Below, in pieces: positions 35,982 to 45,070 of a DNA stretch of 64,000 nucleotides. The notes below the pieces were generated by a model. The model ran no database searches and was not told where the DNA came from. It was given only the letters and a program-made list of their open reading frames with translations. Source of the DNA: Pedobacter zeae (lineage in GTDB: Bacteria; Bacteroidota; Bacteroidia; Sphingobacteriales; Sphingobacteriaceae); assembly GCF_014196715.1 (NCBI RefSeq), contig NZ_JACIEF010000004.1, positions 558,001-622,000 on the forward strand. Reading direction: 5' to 3'. A program made the position numbers and the translations under genes. Each line of letters starts with the position of its first letter. Within the stretch, counting starts at the first letter, position 1.

Positions 35982-36437
35982 TTACTGTATTCTGGTTGCG
36001 GTAACGGTTGTATTTTCAGTGTACGTTCCCGAATTCCCGATACTGGAGACATCAGTTCTTTTCATGATCAATATGTTATTTGATATAGAAAAGGTAAAGC
36101 TGTTATGATTAAAAGCCAAATTTCCGCTCAGGTTTAATTTGTCCCCATTTACGGTATATTTTACCTTAACATCCTCTATTGTGTTTTGATTATTGCTGAA
36201 AGGGTCTTTAAAATAAAAAATGGCATGTAAATTACCATCTTCCTTAAATTCCAAAGTTGGCCTCGGACTTTCTCCTTTGGTATCGTCCTGATCTTTACCG
36301 GTGTTTTCAAAATTGGTAATTACGTAGGAATCTATTTGCCATTTACCAACAATAGTAGTCTTGGTAGTTTCATCCTTTTTGCATGAGCTGAGGTTAATTA
36401 AAGTTAAGAGCGTAAATGCTAGAAATAGTTTTTTCAT
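35982..36437 (-). CDS. Lipocalin-like lipoprotein
   Basis: A 151-residue lipoprotein: signal peptide with lipobox NLSSC puts the lipidated Cys at 19. The mature part begins TTIVGKWQIDSY, the usual G-x-W start of bacterial lipocalin-like domains (PF13648 type), and is rich in short beta strands. It is expected in the outer or inner membrane facing the periplasm. It is a free-standing gene bounded by two near-identical terminator hairpins. Ligand unknown. Confidence 0.75.
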   Translation of the reverse strand: MKKLFLAFTLLTLINLSSCKKDETTKTTIVGKWQIDSYVITNFENTGKDQDDTKGESPRPTLEFKEDGNLHAIFYFKDPFSNNQNTIEDVKVKYTVNGDKLNLSGNLAFNHNSFTFSISNNILIMKRTDVSSIGNSGTYTENTTVTATRIQ

Positions 36438-36495
36438 TAATTTAATTTAGTTTAATCGGCAAAATTAGATTTATTATTATGTTTTGCAAACAAAA

Positions 36496-36525
36496 AATCC
36501 CGTTCTGAATCAACAAAACGGGATT
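36496..36525. terminator. Terminator hairpin downstream of the aconitase gene
   Basis: Arms AATCCCGTT and AACGGGATT, the same arms and nearly the same loop as at 35926-35957. It lies 46 bases past the end of the reverse-strand aconitase gene. Confidence 0.75.
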
Positions 36526-36537
36526 GATAATATACAT

Positions 36538-36572
36538 CCAGACTTCGGACTTCCGACTCCAGACTTTCAGTC
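36538..36572. repeat. Word-repeat fragment (GACTTCGGACTCC type)
   Basis: Words such as GACTTCGGAC, TTCCGACTCC and AGACTTTCAG. The same words form the insertion inside the polysaccharide deacetylase gene at 43093-43163. Confidence 0.55.
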
Positions 36573-38854
36573 TATTGAAGTGCAGCTTTTGCAGCGGCTT
36601 CAGCCCTAATGATGTTTAATGCACCACCAGCTTTAAACCAGTCTATCTGCTGTGCATTATAGCTGTGATTAACCGGGAACTGATCAGTAGTACCATCTGC
36701 ATGGTGTAATACCAATGTTAAAGGTTGATCAGGAGTAAACTCAGTTAAGCCTAAAATGTCTATCGTATCGTCTTCTAAAATTTTATCATAATCATCTTTA
36801 TCGGCGAAAGTTAAGGCCAGCATACCTTGTTTTTTAAGGTTGGTTTCGTGGATACGGGCAAAAGATTTTACCAACACTGCACGTACACCCAGATGGCGTG
36901 GCTCCATGGCAGCATGCTCACGTGATGAACCCTCACCATAGTTTTCGTCGCCCACTACAATAGAGCCTAAACCTGCAGCTTTGTAATCGCGTTGTGTAGC
37001 CGGAACAGGTCCGTACTCACCTGTTAATTCATTTTTAATTGTATCGGTTTTATCGTTAAAATAGTTTACCGCACCGATTAACATGTTATTGGAAATATTA
37101 TCCAGGTGCCCACGGAATTTCAACCACGGACCAGCCATCGAAATGTGATCGGTAGTACATTTACCTTTCACTTTAATCAACAGTTTTAAGCCTTTAAGAT
37201 CGGTACCTTCCCATGGGGCAAACGGATCTAACAACTGCAAACGGTGAGAAGTAGGAGAAACCAAAACCTGTACCTTTGAACCATCTGCAGCCGGTGCCTG
37301 GAAACCTGCATCTTCTACAGCGAAGCCTTTGGTTGGCAATTCGTAACCGGTAGGAGGGTCTAATTTAACCTGCTCACCTTTATCGTTGGTTAAGGTATCT
37401 GTTAATGGGTTAAATCCTAAATTGCCCGAAATGGCAATGGCCGCAACCATTTCTGGCGAAGCCACGAAAGCATAAGTATTTGGATTACCATCGGCCCGTT
37501 TCGCAAAGTTTCTGTTAAACGAGTGTACGATGGTGTTTTTTTCTGCTTTTTCTGCACCGGTACGGTCCCACATACCAATGCATGGGCCGCAGGCGTTGGT
37601 AAAGATGGTAGCGTTTAAGTCCTGGAAGGTTTTTAAATAACCATCCCGGTCAGCCGTATAACGTACCTGCTCAGAACCCGGGTTAATACCAAACTCTGCT
37701 TTAGTTACCAAACCTTTCTCAATAGCCTGGTTCGCAATAGAAGCTGCTCTCGATAAATCTTCGTATGAAGAGTTGGTGCAGGAACCAATTAAACCCCATT
37801 CTACTTTTAAAGGCCAGCCATTTTTCTCGGCTTCAGTTTTCATTTGCGAAACCGGAGTAGCTAAATCTGGTGTAAAAGGGCCGTTTAAATAAGGTTCTAA
37901 AGTATCTAAATCGATCTCAATCACCTGATCAAAATAGCTTTCAGGATCAGCATAAACTTCAGGGTCGCCGGTTAAATAAGCTGCAATTTTGTTGGCCTCG
38001 TCAGCTACTTCATTTCTGTTGGTAGCGCGTAAGTAGCGTTCCATACTTTCGTCATAACCAAATGTAGAAGTGGTTGCACCAATTTCGGCACCCATATTAC
38101 AAATGGTGCCTTTACCGGTACAGCTCATGGAAGTCGCGCCATCGCCAAAATACTCTACAATGGCACCGGTACCACCCTTTACTGTTAAAATGCCGGCAAC
38201 TTTCAGAATCACGTCTTTGGCAGCAGTCCAGCCGTTTAATTTACCGGTTAATTTTACCCCAATTAACTTAGGGAATTTAAGCTCCCATGGTAAACCTGCC
38301 ATTACATCGCAGGCATCGGCACCACCAACACCAATGGCAACCATACCTAAACCACCGGCATTTACCGTGTGTGAGTCGGTACCAATCATCATTCCACCCG
38401 GGAAAGCGTAGTTCTCTAAAACAACCTGGTGGATAATACCTGCTCCGGGCTTCCAGAAACCAATGCCATATTTGTTGGATACGGACGATAAGAAATCAAA
38501 AACCTCGGCACTCTCTGTTTTGGCATGGGGTAAATCTATCGCAGCACCTTCTTTAGCCGTAATTAAGTGATCGCAATGCACTGTAGATGGAACGGCCACC
38601 TTAGGACGGCCTGCTTGCATAAACTGCAATAAAGCCATCTGTGCTGTTGCATCCTGCATTGCTACCCGATCAGGTGCAAAATCAACATAGTCAGAACCAC
38701 GTTTAAACGCCGTTTTAGGATCTCCATCCCAAAGGTGTGCATACAATATTTTTTCAGATAGGGTTAAAGGCCTGCCCACAACTTTACGCGCAGCCTCAAC
38801 GCGGCTACCAAAGTTTGCATAAACCTTTTTAATCATGTCTATATCAAAAGCCAT
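36572..38854 (-). CDS. Aconitate hydratase, mitochondrial-type
   Basis: A 760-residue TCA-cycle enzyme converting citrate to isocitrate through a [4Fe-4S] cluster. The cluster ligands are Cys359 (GSCTNSS), Cys422 and Cys425 (ACGPCIG). GTDSHTVNAGGLGM (158-171) and the domain 4 motif GDENYGEGSSREHAAMEPR confirm the family. The order and length match the mitochondrial-type aconitases. A second, AcnB-type aconitase gene lies directly upstream, separated by a terminator. Confidence 0.95.
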   Translation of the reverse strand: MAFDIDMIKKVYANFGSRVEAARKVVGRPLTLSEKILYAHLWDGDPKTAFKRGSDYVDFAPDRVAMQDATAQMALLQFMQAGRPKVAVPSTVHCDHLITAKEGAAIDLPHAKTESAEVFDFLSSVSNKYGIGFWKPGAGIIHQVVLENYAFPGGMMIGTDSHTVNAGGLGMVAIGVGGADACDVMAGLPWELKFPKLIGVKLTGKLNGWTAAKDVILKVAGILTVKGGTGAIVEYFGDGATSMSCTGKGTICNMGAEIGATTSTFGYDESMERYLRATNRNEVADEANKIAAYLTGDPEVYADPESYFDQVIEIDLDTLEPYLNGPFTPDLATPVSQMKTEAEKNGWPLKVEWGLIGSCTNSSYEDLSRAASIANQAIEKGLVTKAEFGINPGSEQVRYTADRDGYLKTFQDLNATIFTNACGPCIGMWDRTGAEKAEKNTIVHSFNRNFAKRADGNPNTYAFVASPEMVAAIAISGNLGFNPLTDTLTNDKGEQVKLDPPTGYELPTKGFAVEDAGFQAPAADGSKVQVLVSPTSHRLQLLDPFAPWEGTDLKGLKLLIKVKGKCTTDHISMAGPWLKFRGHLDNISNNMLIGAVNYFNDKTDTIKNELTGEYGPVPATQRDYKAAGLGSIVVGDENYGEGSSREHAAMEPRHLGVRAVLVKSFARIHETNLKKQGMLALTFADKDDYDKILEDDTIDILGLTEFTPDQPLTLVLHHADGTTDQFPVNHSYNAQQIDWFKAGGALNIIRAEAAAKAALQ

Positions 38855-38976
38855 ATTTTAATTTTTTAATTATTATCAATAAGGTACTATCTAAAGTAAA
38901 CAATTTTAAACACAGTTATTTTTGAGATTTGTCATAATCTGTTATTTAAAACCATTCTATCCAATCTTTGTGTAAA

Positions 38977-39012
38977 AGAAAAGGCTACCTGATACTTCGG
39001 ATAGCCTTTTCT
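38977..39012 (-). terminator. Terminator between the two aconitase genes
   Basis: Arms AGAAAAGGCTA and TAGCCTTTTCT, perfect over 11 bp. It follows the AcnB-type gene on the reverse strand, so the two aconitase genes are probably separate units. Confidence 0.8.
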
Positions 39013-39044
39013 AGTGCTTAACAAATAATATGATTTTTTGTTTC

Positions 39045-41810
39045 CTATTGTTTTGTAGAGATAGGGGTAAACTTGGTTAGGTTAATGCCTTCTACTGCTA
39101 CTTTATATTCTTCGATGCTTGGAATACGACCCAGGATGGCTGAAAGTACAACCACCGGTGTAGAGGCCAGCAACGACTCTCCTTTTTTACCATCCCTGTC
39201 TTCTACCACACGACCCTGGAACAATCGGGTAGAAGTAGCCATTACTGTATCGCCTTTGGCGGCTTTCTCCTGGTTACCCATACACAAGTTACAGCCCGGG
39301 CGTTCTAAATACATGATGTTTTCATATTCAGTACGGGCAACGCTTTTAGGTAATGCATCGCTAAACTCAAATCCAGAATATTTTTGTAAATATTCCCAGT
39401 CGCCTTCTGCTTTCAATTCATCAATGATGTTGTAAGTAGGGGCGGCTACTACCAATGGTGCTTTAAATTCTACTTTACCGGTTTGGTTCTCTACGTTTTT
39501 CAATAATTGAGAAACGATTTTTAAATCGTCTTTATGTATCATGCAAGAACCAACGAAGCCAAGATCTACTTTTTTATCGCCACCGTAGTAAGTTAAATCC
39601 CTGATGGTATCGTGCGTATAACGTTTAGAAACGTCAACGTTGTTCACATCAGGATCAGCAATCATAGGTTCGTTGATTAAATCGAGGTCAATTACTACTT
39701 CTGCATAGTATTTGGCATTGTCATCCGGTGTTAAGGCAGGCTTAATGCCCGTTTTAATTTCCTCAATACGTTTGTTTGCCTTGTTGATCAATCCCTGAAG
39801 CACCTGGTTATGGTTGTCCATGCCTTTATCGATCATGATCTGAATACGGTTTTTGGCAATTTCAAGCGATTGGATCAACGTATCGTCCTGAGAAATACAG
39901 ATAGAGGCTTTCGCTTTCATCTCGGCAGTCCAATCGGTAAAAGTAAAGGCCTGGTCGGCCAGTAAAGTACCGATGTGTACCTCGATGATACGGCCCTGAA
40001 ATACGTTTTCGCCATCAAACTGCTGTAACATTTGTAATTGTGTAGCATGAACCACATCACGGAAATCCATGTGTTCTTTCATTGTACCTTTAAAGGTTAC
40101 TTTTACCGACTCCGGAATAGGCATCGAAGCCTCGCCGGTGGCCAATGCCAATGCTACAGTACCAGAATCGGCACCGAAAGCTACACCTTTTGACATGCGG
40201 GTATGTGAATCGCCACCGATGATAATTGCCCACTCATCAATGGTAATGTCGTTCAATACTTTGTGAATAACATCGGTCATTGAATGATATTGACCTTTAG
40301 GGTCGCGGGCAGTAATTACCCCGAAATCATTCATGAATTTCATTAGTTTAGGGATATTGGCCTGTGCCTTTTTATCCCAAACTGAGGCGGTGTGGCAACC
40401 TGATTGGTAAGCGCCATCAACAATCGGCGAAATCACTGTAGCAGCCATGGCCTCTAACTCCTGGGCGGTCATTAAACCGGTGGTATCCTGCGAACCTACA
40501 ATATTTACTTCCACACGCACATCAGAACCGGCATGTAGAACTTTACCCGGTGTTAAACCTACTGCATTTCTGTTGAATATTTTTTCTACAGCTGTTAAGC
40601 CCTGACCTTCAATGGAAACTTCTTTAGCCGGAGCAAATACAACCGGAGCTTCGATACCTAAAGTTTTGGCCGCAAATGTTTGGATTTTTTTACCAAATAC
40701 GATGGCGTAAGAACCACCGGCCTTGATAAACTCCATTTTTTGTGGGGTTAAGGCTTTCGAAATATCAATCAGTTCCCGATCTCCATTGTATAATTTTTTG
40801 GTTTTGGTATTAATGGTAAGCACGGTTCCGGTTTCTACTGAATATACTTCTTCTAAAACCGGTTCGTCGTTTTCATTACGGATAACATTGCCGTTTTCGT
40901 CAGTTTTCTTTACCCAGTTTTTGAGGTCGATACCAATACCGCCGGTTACATCAACTGTGGTTAAGAAAATAGGCGAAATACCATTGGTACCCCCTACAAT
41001 TGGCGCAATGTTTACAAAAGGAACATACGGACTGGATTGTTTACCTGTCCAAAGGGCCACGTTATTTACACCCGACATACGCGACGAGCCTACACCCATG
41101 GTGCCTTTCTCGGCTACCAGCATCACACTTTTATCCGGATGTTGTGCCTGCAGGTCTCTGATTGCCTGTTGCGCCTCAGGCGTAATCATGCATTTGCCAT
41201 GTAATTCGCGGTCGGAACGGGAGTGTGCCTGGTTACCCGGCGACAATAAATCGGTAGAAATATCGCCAATGCCAGCAATAAAGGTTACTACCTTAATTTC
41301 TTCGGCAACCTCAGGTAATTCGGTAAAGAATTCGGCTTTGGCGTAACTCTCTAATATTTCCTTGGCAATGTCATTGCCATTGTGGTAGGCGTCCTTTAAA
41401 CGATCAGTATCTGCATCGTACAAGAAAACCTGTGTTTTAAGAACATCTGCAGCTTTTTTAGCTTTATCGCCATTATCAGCCAAGGCAATATCCAGTAAAA
41501 CTTTAATAGAAGGACCACCTTTCATGTGTGCCAGCAGTTCGAAAGCAAAATCGGGTGTAATCTCTGCAACAACCGTTTCGCCTGCGATAATTTCTTTTAA
41601 GAATTGAGCTTTAACACCTGCGGCAGCTGTGGTACCCGGCAGGGTATTGTATATGAAAAAATTAACCGCATCTGCCCGGTTAAAATTATTTACATTTTTA
41701 ATCTGATCGATGATTTCGCTCAATAATTCAGCGCTGTCAATAGGTTTAGGGTGAAGACCTTGGTTTTTTCGCTCTTCAATCTCCTGGATATAATCGTTAT
41801 AAATACTCAT
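39045..41810 (-). CDS. acnB: Aconitate hydratase B / 2-methylisocitrate dehydratase
   Basis: A 921-residue AcnB-type aconitase, longer than the mitochondrial type because of the N-terminal HEAT-like domain and swivel-domain rearrangement. GGDSHTRMSKGVAFGADSG, LGFVGSCMIHKDDL (cluster Cys) and ERPGCNLCMGNQ (Cys840 and Cys843) carry the [4Fe-4S] ligands. It interconverts citrate and isocitrate and may serve the 2-methylcitrate route. Having both aconitase classes side by side suggests division of labour, for example under oxidative stress or in stationary phase, as known in E. coli. Confidence 0.95.
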   Translation of the reverse strand: MSIYNDYIQEIEERKNQGLHPKPIDSAELLSEIIDQIKNVNNFNRADAVNFFIYNTLPGTTAAAGVKAQFLKEIIAGETVVAEITPDFAFELLAHMKGGPSIKVLLDIALADNGDKAKKAADVLKTQVFLYDADTDRLKDAYHNGNDIAKEILESYAKAEFFTELPEVAEEIKVVTFIAGIGDISTDLLSPGNQAHSRSDRELHGKCMITPEAQQAIRDLQAQHPDKSVMLVAEKGTMGVGSSRMSGVNNVALWTGKQSSPYVPFVNIAPIVGGTNGISPIFLTTVDVTGGIGIDLKNWVKKTDENGNVIRNENDEPVLEEVYSVETGTVLTINTKTKKLYNGDRELIDISKALTPQKMEFIKAGGSYAIVFGKKIQTFAAKTLGIEAPVVFAPAKEVSIEGQGLTAVEKIFNRNAVGLTPGKVLHAGSDVRVEVNIVGSQDTTGLMTAQELEAMAATVISPIVDGAYQSGCHTASVWDKKAQANIPKLMKFMNDFGVITARDPKGQYHSMTDVIHKVLNDITIDEWAIIIGGDSHTRMSKGVAFGADSGTVALALATGEASMPIPESVKVTFKGTMKEHMDFRDVVHATQLQMLQQFDGENVFQGRIIEVHIGTLLADQAFTFTDWTAEMKAKASICISQDDTLIQSLEIAKNRIQIMIDKGMDNHNQVLQGLINKANKRIEEIKTGIKPALTPDDNAKYYAEVVIDLDLINEPMIADPDVNNVDVSKRYTHDTIRDLTYYGGDKKVDLGFVGSCMIHKDDLKIVSQLLKNVENQTGKVEFKAPLVVAAPTYNIIDELKAEGDWEYLQKYSGFEFSDALPKSVARTEYENIMYLERPGCNLCMGNQEKAAKGDTVMATSTRLFQGRVVEDRDGKKGESLLASTPVVVLSAILGRIPSIEEYKVAVEGINLTKFTPISTKQ

Positions 41811-42103
41811 CTTGCTTTTTTATTCTTTTTTCGCGAAGTTGTGCGTAATAAAATACGCCTTACCAAAAGAATATTATTATTTGTGATTAATTGTGGTTAT
41901 CAACCCAAAAAAATGAATTTTTGGATAGAACAAAAATAGCAAAAAGCAAGCTTTAAATGGAATTTAAGCCGGTGATTACATAATTTAGAATTGTTCTAAA
42001 TTGTTGGTTGGGTGTTTATTGCTGATTTGAAAAACAGTAGGCTATTCAGAAAAATTAAAGGAATTGTACCGTTGTGAAGGGCTTTTTTCTATGAGCAGAA
42101 TGA

Positions 42104-42730
42104 TCAATCTAAACAGATATTATCATCAACATCATAACAAAAGCCTAAGCTTTTTGCCTTTATATTTCCCCGGGTATCGATGCTTACCTTAAATGGTTCG
42201 GTTCTTACGGTGCATTTGTGAAATCTCGCCAGGTAGAATTCGAATCCTTTTCGGGTTTTCTGATAAGATCCGCCTATATTCCGGGAATAGTCAGCCACTA
42301 AATTGTCTATTTTGGCAAGTAATAAAGCTTCTTCCAAACTATCTATCTTTCCGATAAAGCTGATCAATTGTGTTCTGTTGGTAACCAATTTCATGCTGTC
42401 GTTTTCCATATAAACGATATAAAAATAACCCTTCCACATTTCGGTTAAAAAGCCAGAATGTGGTTGATCAAACCTATTGTTCATCAGCTGGGAAATATTC
42501 CCATTCGCAGCTATAATCTCAGTTTCCGGATGGATTTTACCTCCAAAATCCTGCCGGATGCATGCCCAATATTTATATTTTTTAACCGGACGTATCATCC
42601 TCACCAGCTCTTCAGCGGAATTTAAATGGGCTGGGATTTTCTCGAAACCCTGCTCAATACGGGGATGGCATGCTGCAAGAAACAGGGGGAAGAGCAGCAG
42701 ATAATATTTTTTGTGAAAGCGGTTCTGCAT
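42104..42730 (-). CDS. Lipoprotein of unknown function
   Basis: A 208-residue protein with a signal sequence and lipobox FPLFLAAC (Cys21). The rest is a soluble alpha/beta-looking domain with no motif I recognise, several Cys near the C-terminus and a YKYWACIRQDFGGKIHPETE stretch. No cotranscribed neighbour is obvious: the deacetylase gene is 159 bases upstream on the same strand. Confidence 0.6.
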   Translation of the reverse strand: MQNRFHKKYYLLLFPLFLAACHPRIEQGFEKIPAHLNSAEELVRMIRPVKKYKYWACIRQDFGGKIHPETEIIAANGNISQLMNNRFDQPHSGFLTEMWKGYFYIVYMENDSMKLVTNRTQLISFIGKIDSLEEALLLAKIDNLVADYSRNIGGSYQKTRKGFEFYLARFHKCTVRTEPFKVSIDTRGNIKAKSLGFCYDVDDNICLD

Positions 42731-42889
42731 ATCGGTTTTTAACTCTAGATGAAAGAAAGTCGATTATTCCATAACTGTTCAATTTCGTACAATCTTGTCC
42801 GTTTTTGAACAGCTTGAAATTAATATCCGGTTTAAAAACCTGTTTTGAACTCCTTACAGTAAACCCGATGGGTTGTGGCATAACTATGG

Positions 42890-43546
42890 CTAAAGGGTAG
42901 CGAAAGTGAAACCCTTTTCGGTAAAATAGGCCAAAACCTTTGGAAGGGCATGTGCTAAGCGGTCAAAAGCTTTTAAACTATCGTGAAAAACAATTATAGA
43001 ACCATTTTCGGTATGTTTGATCACATTTTGATAACATTTTTCGGGCGAAAGATTAATATCGAAATCGCCGCTGAGTACATCCCACATGACGATTTGCAGT
43101 TTGGAGTTTTCAGTTTGCAGTTGAGCGTCAGACTTCAGACTCCGGACTTCGGACCTCAGACTTTTAATCTGGCTTTTTTTAATTCTCCCGTAAGGTGGGC
43201 GAAAAAGATTGGTTTGAGTAAGTTCCTGGCATTTTAGCGTGTTTTTGAGATAGGTTTCATCATCAGTTTTCCAACCTTTTAAGTGGTTGAAAGTGTGGTT
43301 GCCAATGGCATGTCCGTCAGCTTTTACACGTTCAAAAACTTCGGGGTGTTTAACAATATTATCGCCAATGCAAAAAAATGTAGCTTTAGCATTAAAGACT
43401 TTTAAAGTTTTTAATACAAAATCTGTAACATTGGGTATGGGTCCATCGTCAAAGGTCAAATAAATAACTTTTTCGGTGCGGGATTTATTCCATAACAGTG
43501 ATGGATAATACCATTTAAGCAGAAGCGGTGATTTGATCAGGTACAT
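42890..43546 (-). CDS. Polysaccharide deacetylase (NodB domain) with repeat-derived insertion
   Basis: A 218-residue NodB-fold enzyme. Metal and catalytic motifs are intact: TFDDGP (31-36) with the catalytic Asp, HAIGNHTFNH (79-88), FRPPYGR (115-121) and VFHDS (186-190). It would remove acetyl groups from cell-wall glycan or another polysaccharide. Between RIKKSQ and IVMWDVLSGDFD there are about 20-25 extra residues (127-151), encoded by a copy of the dispersed GACTTCGGACTCC-type word repeat; the rest of the domain stays in frame. A lipoprotein gene follows 159 bases further along the same strand. Confidence 0.9.
   Translation of the reverse strand: MYLIKSPLLLKWYYPSLLWNKSRTEKVIYLTFDDGPIPNVTDFVLKTLKVFNAKATFFCIGDNIVKHPEVFERVKADGHAIGNHTFNHLKGWKTDDETYLKNTLKCQELTQTNLFRPPYGRIKKSQIKSLRSEVRSLKSDAQLQTENSKLQIVMWDVLSGDFDINLSPEKCYQNVIKHTENGSIIVFHDSLKAFDRLAHALPKVLAYFTEKGFTFATL
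43093..43163. repeat. Word-repeat inserted in frame in the deacetylase gene
   Basis: On the plus strand the words GATTTGCAGTTTGGAG, TTTTCAGTTTGCAGTTGAG, GACTTCAGACTCC and GGACTTCGGACCTCAGAC follow one another. Similar words occur in noncoding DNA at 36538-36572. The 71 bases keep the reading frame of the deacetylase and encode residues about 129-151. Confidence 0.75.
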
Positions 43547-43619
43547 TCAGACCCAAAGTTAGTAAATGCCTGAACAGATTGAAATTATTAAAGTTGTTTA
43601 TATAGATTTGAAACAAATT

Positions 43620-44969
43620 ATGAAGATGTTTACCAAGAATAAGTTAATTACCGGATCTGCATTATTAGTGGCATTAAGTTTTAGTCAGCAAATTAAGGCT
43701 CAAGAAGTGATCAGCATTCAACAGGCGGTTGAAAATACGCTGAAAAATAACCTCAATATCAAACAGGCTGCCTTTAGTGCTTCATTGAGCGAAGAAAATG
43801 TACGACAGTCTAAAAATGCCCTTTTACCCACACTTAATGGTAGCATCAATCAATCTATGCAATGGGGAAGGAGCCAGCAGGTATCGGGATTGTTCGAGAA
43901 TACCCAGAACTATAACCTGAGCCCAAACCTGAGCTCAAACGTAGCACTTTTTGGCGGAGGTACAAAAATCAATCAGATCAGGCAGAACAAGATTTTGCTG
44001 GCTGCAGATCAAACCAATGTAGAGAAGGTAAAAAATGATCTTATTCTGCAGGTGGTAACGGCTTATCTGCAGGTTTTAAATAACCAGGACCAGGTTAAAG
44101 CTACGCAGCAGCAGCTGGATGTGGCAAAATCTACCTTGAAAAGGGAACAGGCGCTTCTGGATGTAGGAAACAAAACGTTGGCCGATATTTCGCAGGCTAA
44201 ATCGCAGGCAGCAACAGCAGAACTGAATTTAACCAATGCACAAAACCAGTTAACGATATCTTACCTTACCTTGGGGCAATTGATGGAAATACAGCCGCCA
44301 ATGACCTTTAAAGTGCAGCCACCGCTGGTTGACGAGCTGAATAACATTCAGAATAATTATGTGCCAACTGATATTTACAAACAGGCATTAAGTACCTTTC
44401 CTGATATAAAACTTGCAGAATTGAATACTAAGGCTGCAGAAAAAGCCATAGATGTAGCCAAGGGGGGCTTTTTTCCTCAGATCAGCTTTGGTGCAGGCTT
44501 AGGCTCAGCCTACTATTATCAATTTAATTCAAGTTTTCCAATGTCAAAATTCAAAGATCAGTTATCTGATAACTTTGGCCAATATGTGAGCATGGGTATT
44601 TCTATCCCGATATTTAATGGCTTTACTACAAGGTCGTCGGTTAGAAAAGCTAAAATTGCCTGGATGCAACGCAAAACAGATGAACAGCTTTCGAAAAATA
44701 ACCTGATCAAGGTAATTAATCAGGCTGTTGCCGACTTAAACGCCGCTCAAAGCAGGTATTCTTCTACCCAAAATGCTTTCCAGGCACAAAAAGATGCTTT
44801 TTACGTAATCGAGCAACGTTATGCCGTTGGTTTGGTAAACTCTTTAGATTACAGTACTGCACAAACCAACAGAAATAAAGCCGAAATAGATTTTATCCTG
44901 GCAAAATACGATTTGCTGTTCCGTGCCAAAGTGATTGATTATTATTTAGGCAAACAGATTGTTTTTTAA
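43620..44969 (+). CDS. TolC family outer-membrane efflux protein
   Basis: A 449-residue outer-membrane channel. The frame is open back to 43566, but the ATG at 43620 (or 43626) gives a proper signal peptide, KLITGSALLVALSFS ending near QQIKAQ. The mature part has the two-repeat coiled-coil architecture of TolC proteins (LNVAKSTLKREQ-like helices in the first half and LNAAQSRYSSTQNAFQ in the second). It is followed by a HlyD-type adaptor gene 101 bases later, as in secretion or efflux systems, but no pump gene follows. Confidence 0.9.
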   Translation: MKMFTKNKLITGSALLVALSFSQQIKAQEVISIQQAVENTLKNNLNIKQAAFSASLSEENVRQSKNALLPTLNGSINQSMQWGRSQQVSGLFENTQNYNLSPNLSSNVALFGGGTKINQIRQNKILLAADQTNVEKVKNDLILQVVTAYLQVLNNQDQVKATQQQLDVAKSTLKREQALLDVGNKTLADISQAKSQAATAELNLTNAQNQLTISYLTLGQLMEIQPPMTFKVQPPLVDELNNIQNNYVPTDIYKQALSTFPDIKLAELNTKAAEKAIDVAKGGFFPQISFGAGLGSAYYYQFNSSFPMSKFKDQLSDNFGQYVSMGISIPIFNGFTTRSSVRKAKIAWMQRKTDEQLSKNNLIKVINQAVADLNAAQSRYSSTQNAFQAQKDAFYVIEQRYAVGLVNSLDYSTAQTNRNKAEIDFILAKYDLLFRAKVIDYYLGKQIVF

Positions 44970-45070
44970 GACCGGGGACTGAAAGCAAAATGAATTTTTA
45001 ACCTCAAAAACTTTCAAATTATAACGGTGTAACCTTATAAATTAAACAAACGAAATACAATACATAAATT

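Noticed and set aside
36538..36572. Possible C-terminal extension or frame alteration of the aconitase gene by a word repeat
   Set aside because: The repeat starts at the stop codon and leaves the protein end (AKAALQ) normal, so the coding sequence is not altered.
40723..41346. 207-residue plus-strand frame antisense to acnB
   Set aside because: Shadow of the aconitase gene; no domain and no initiation signals.
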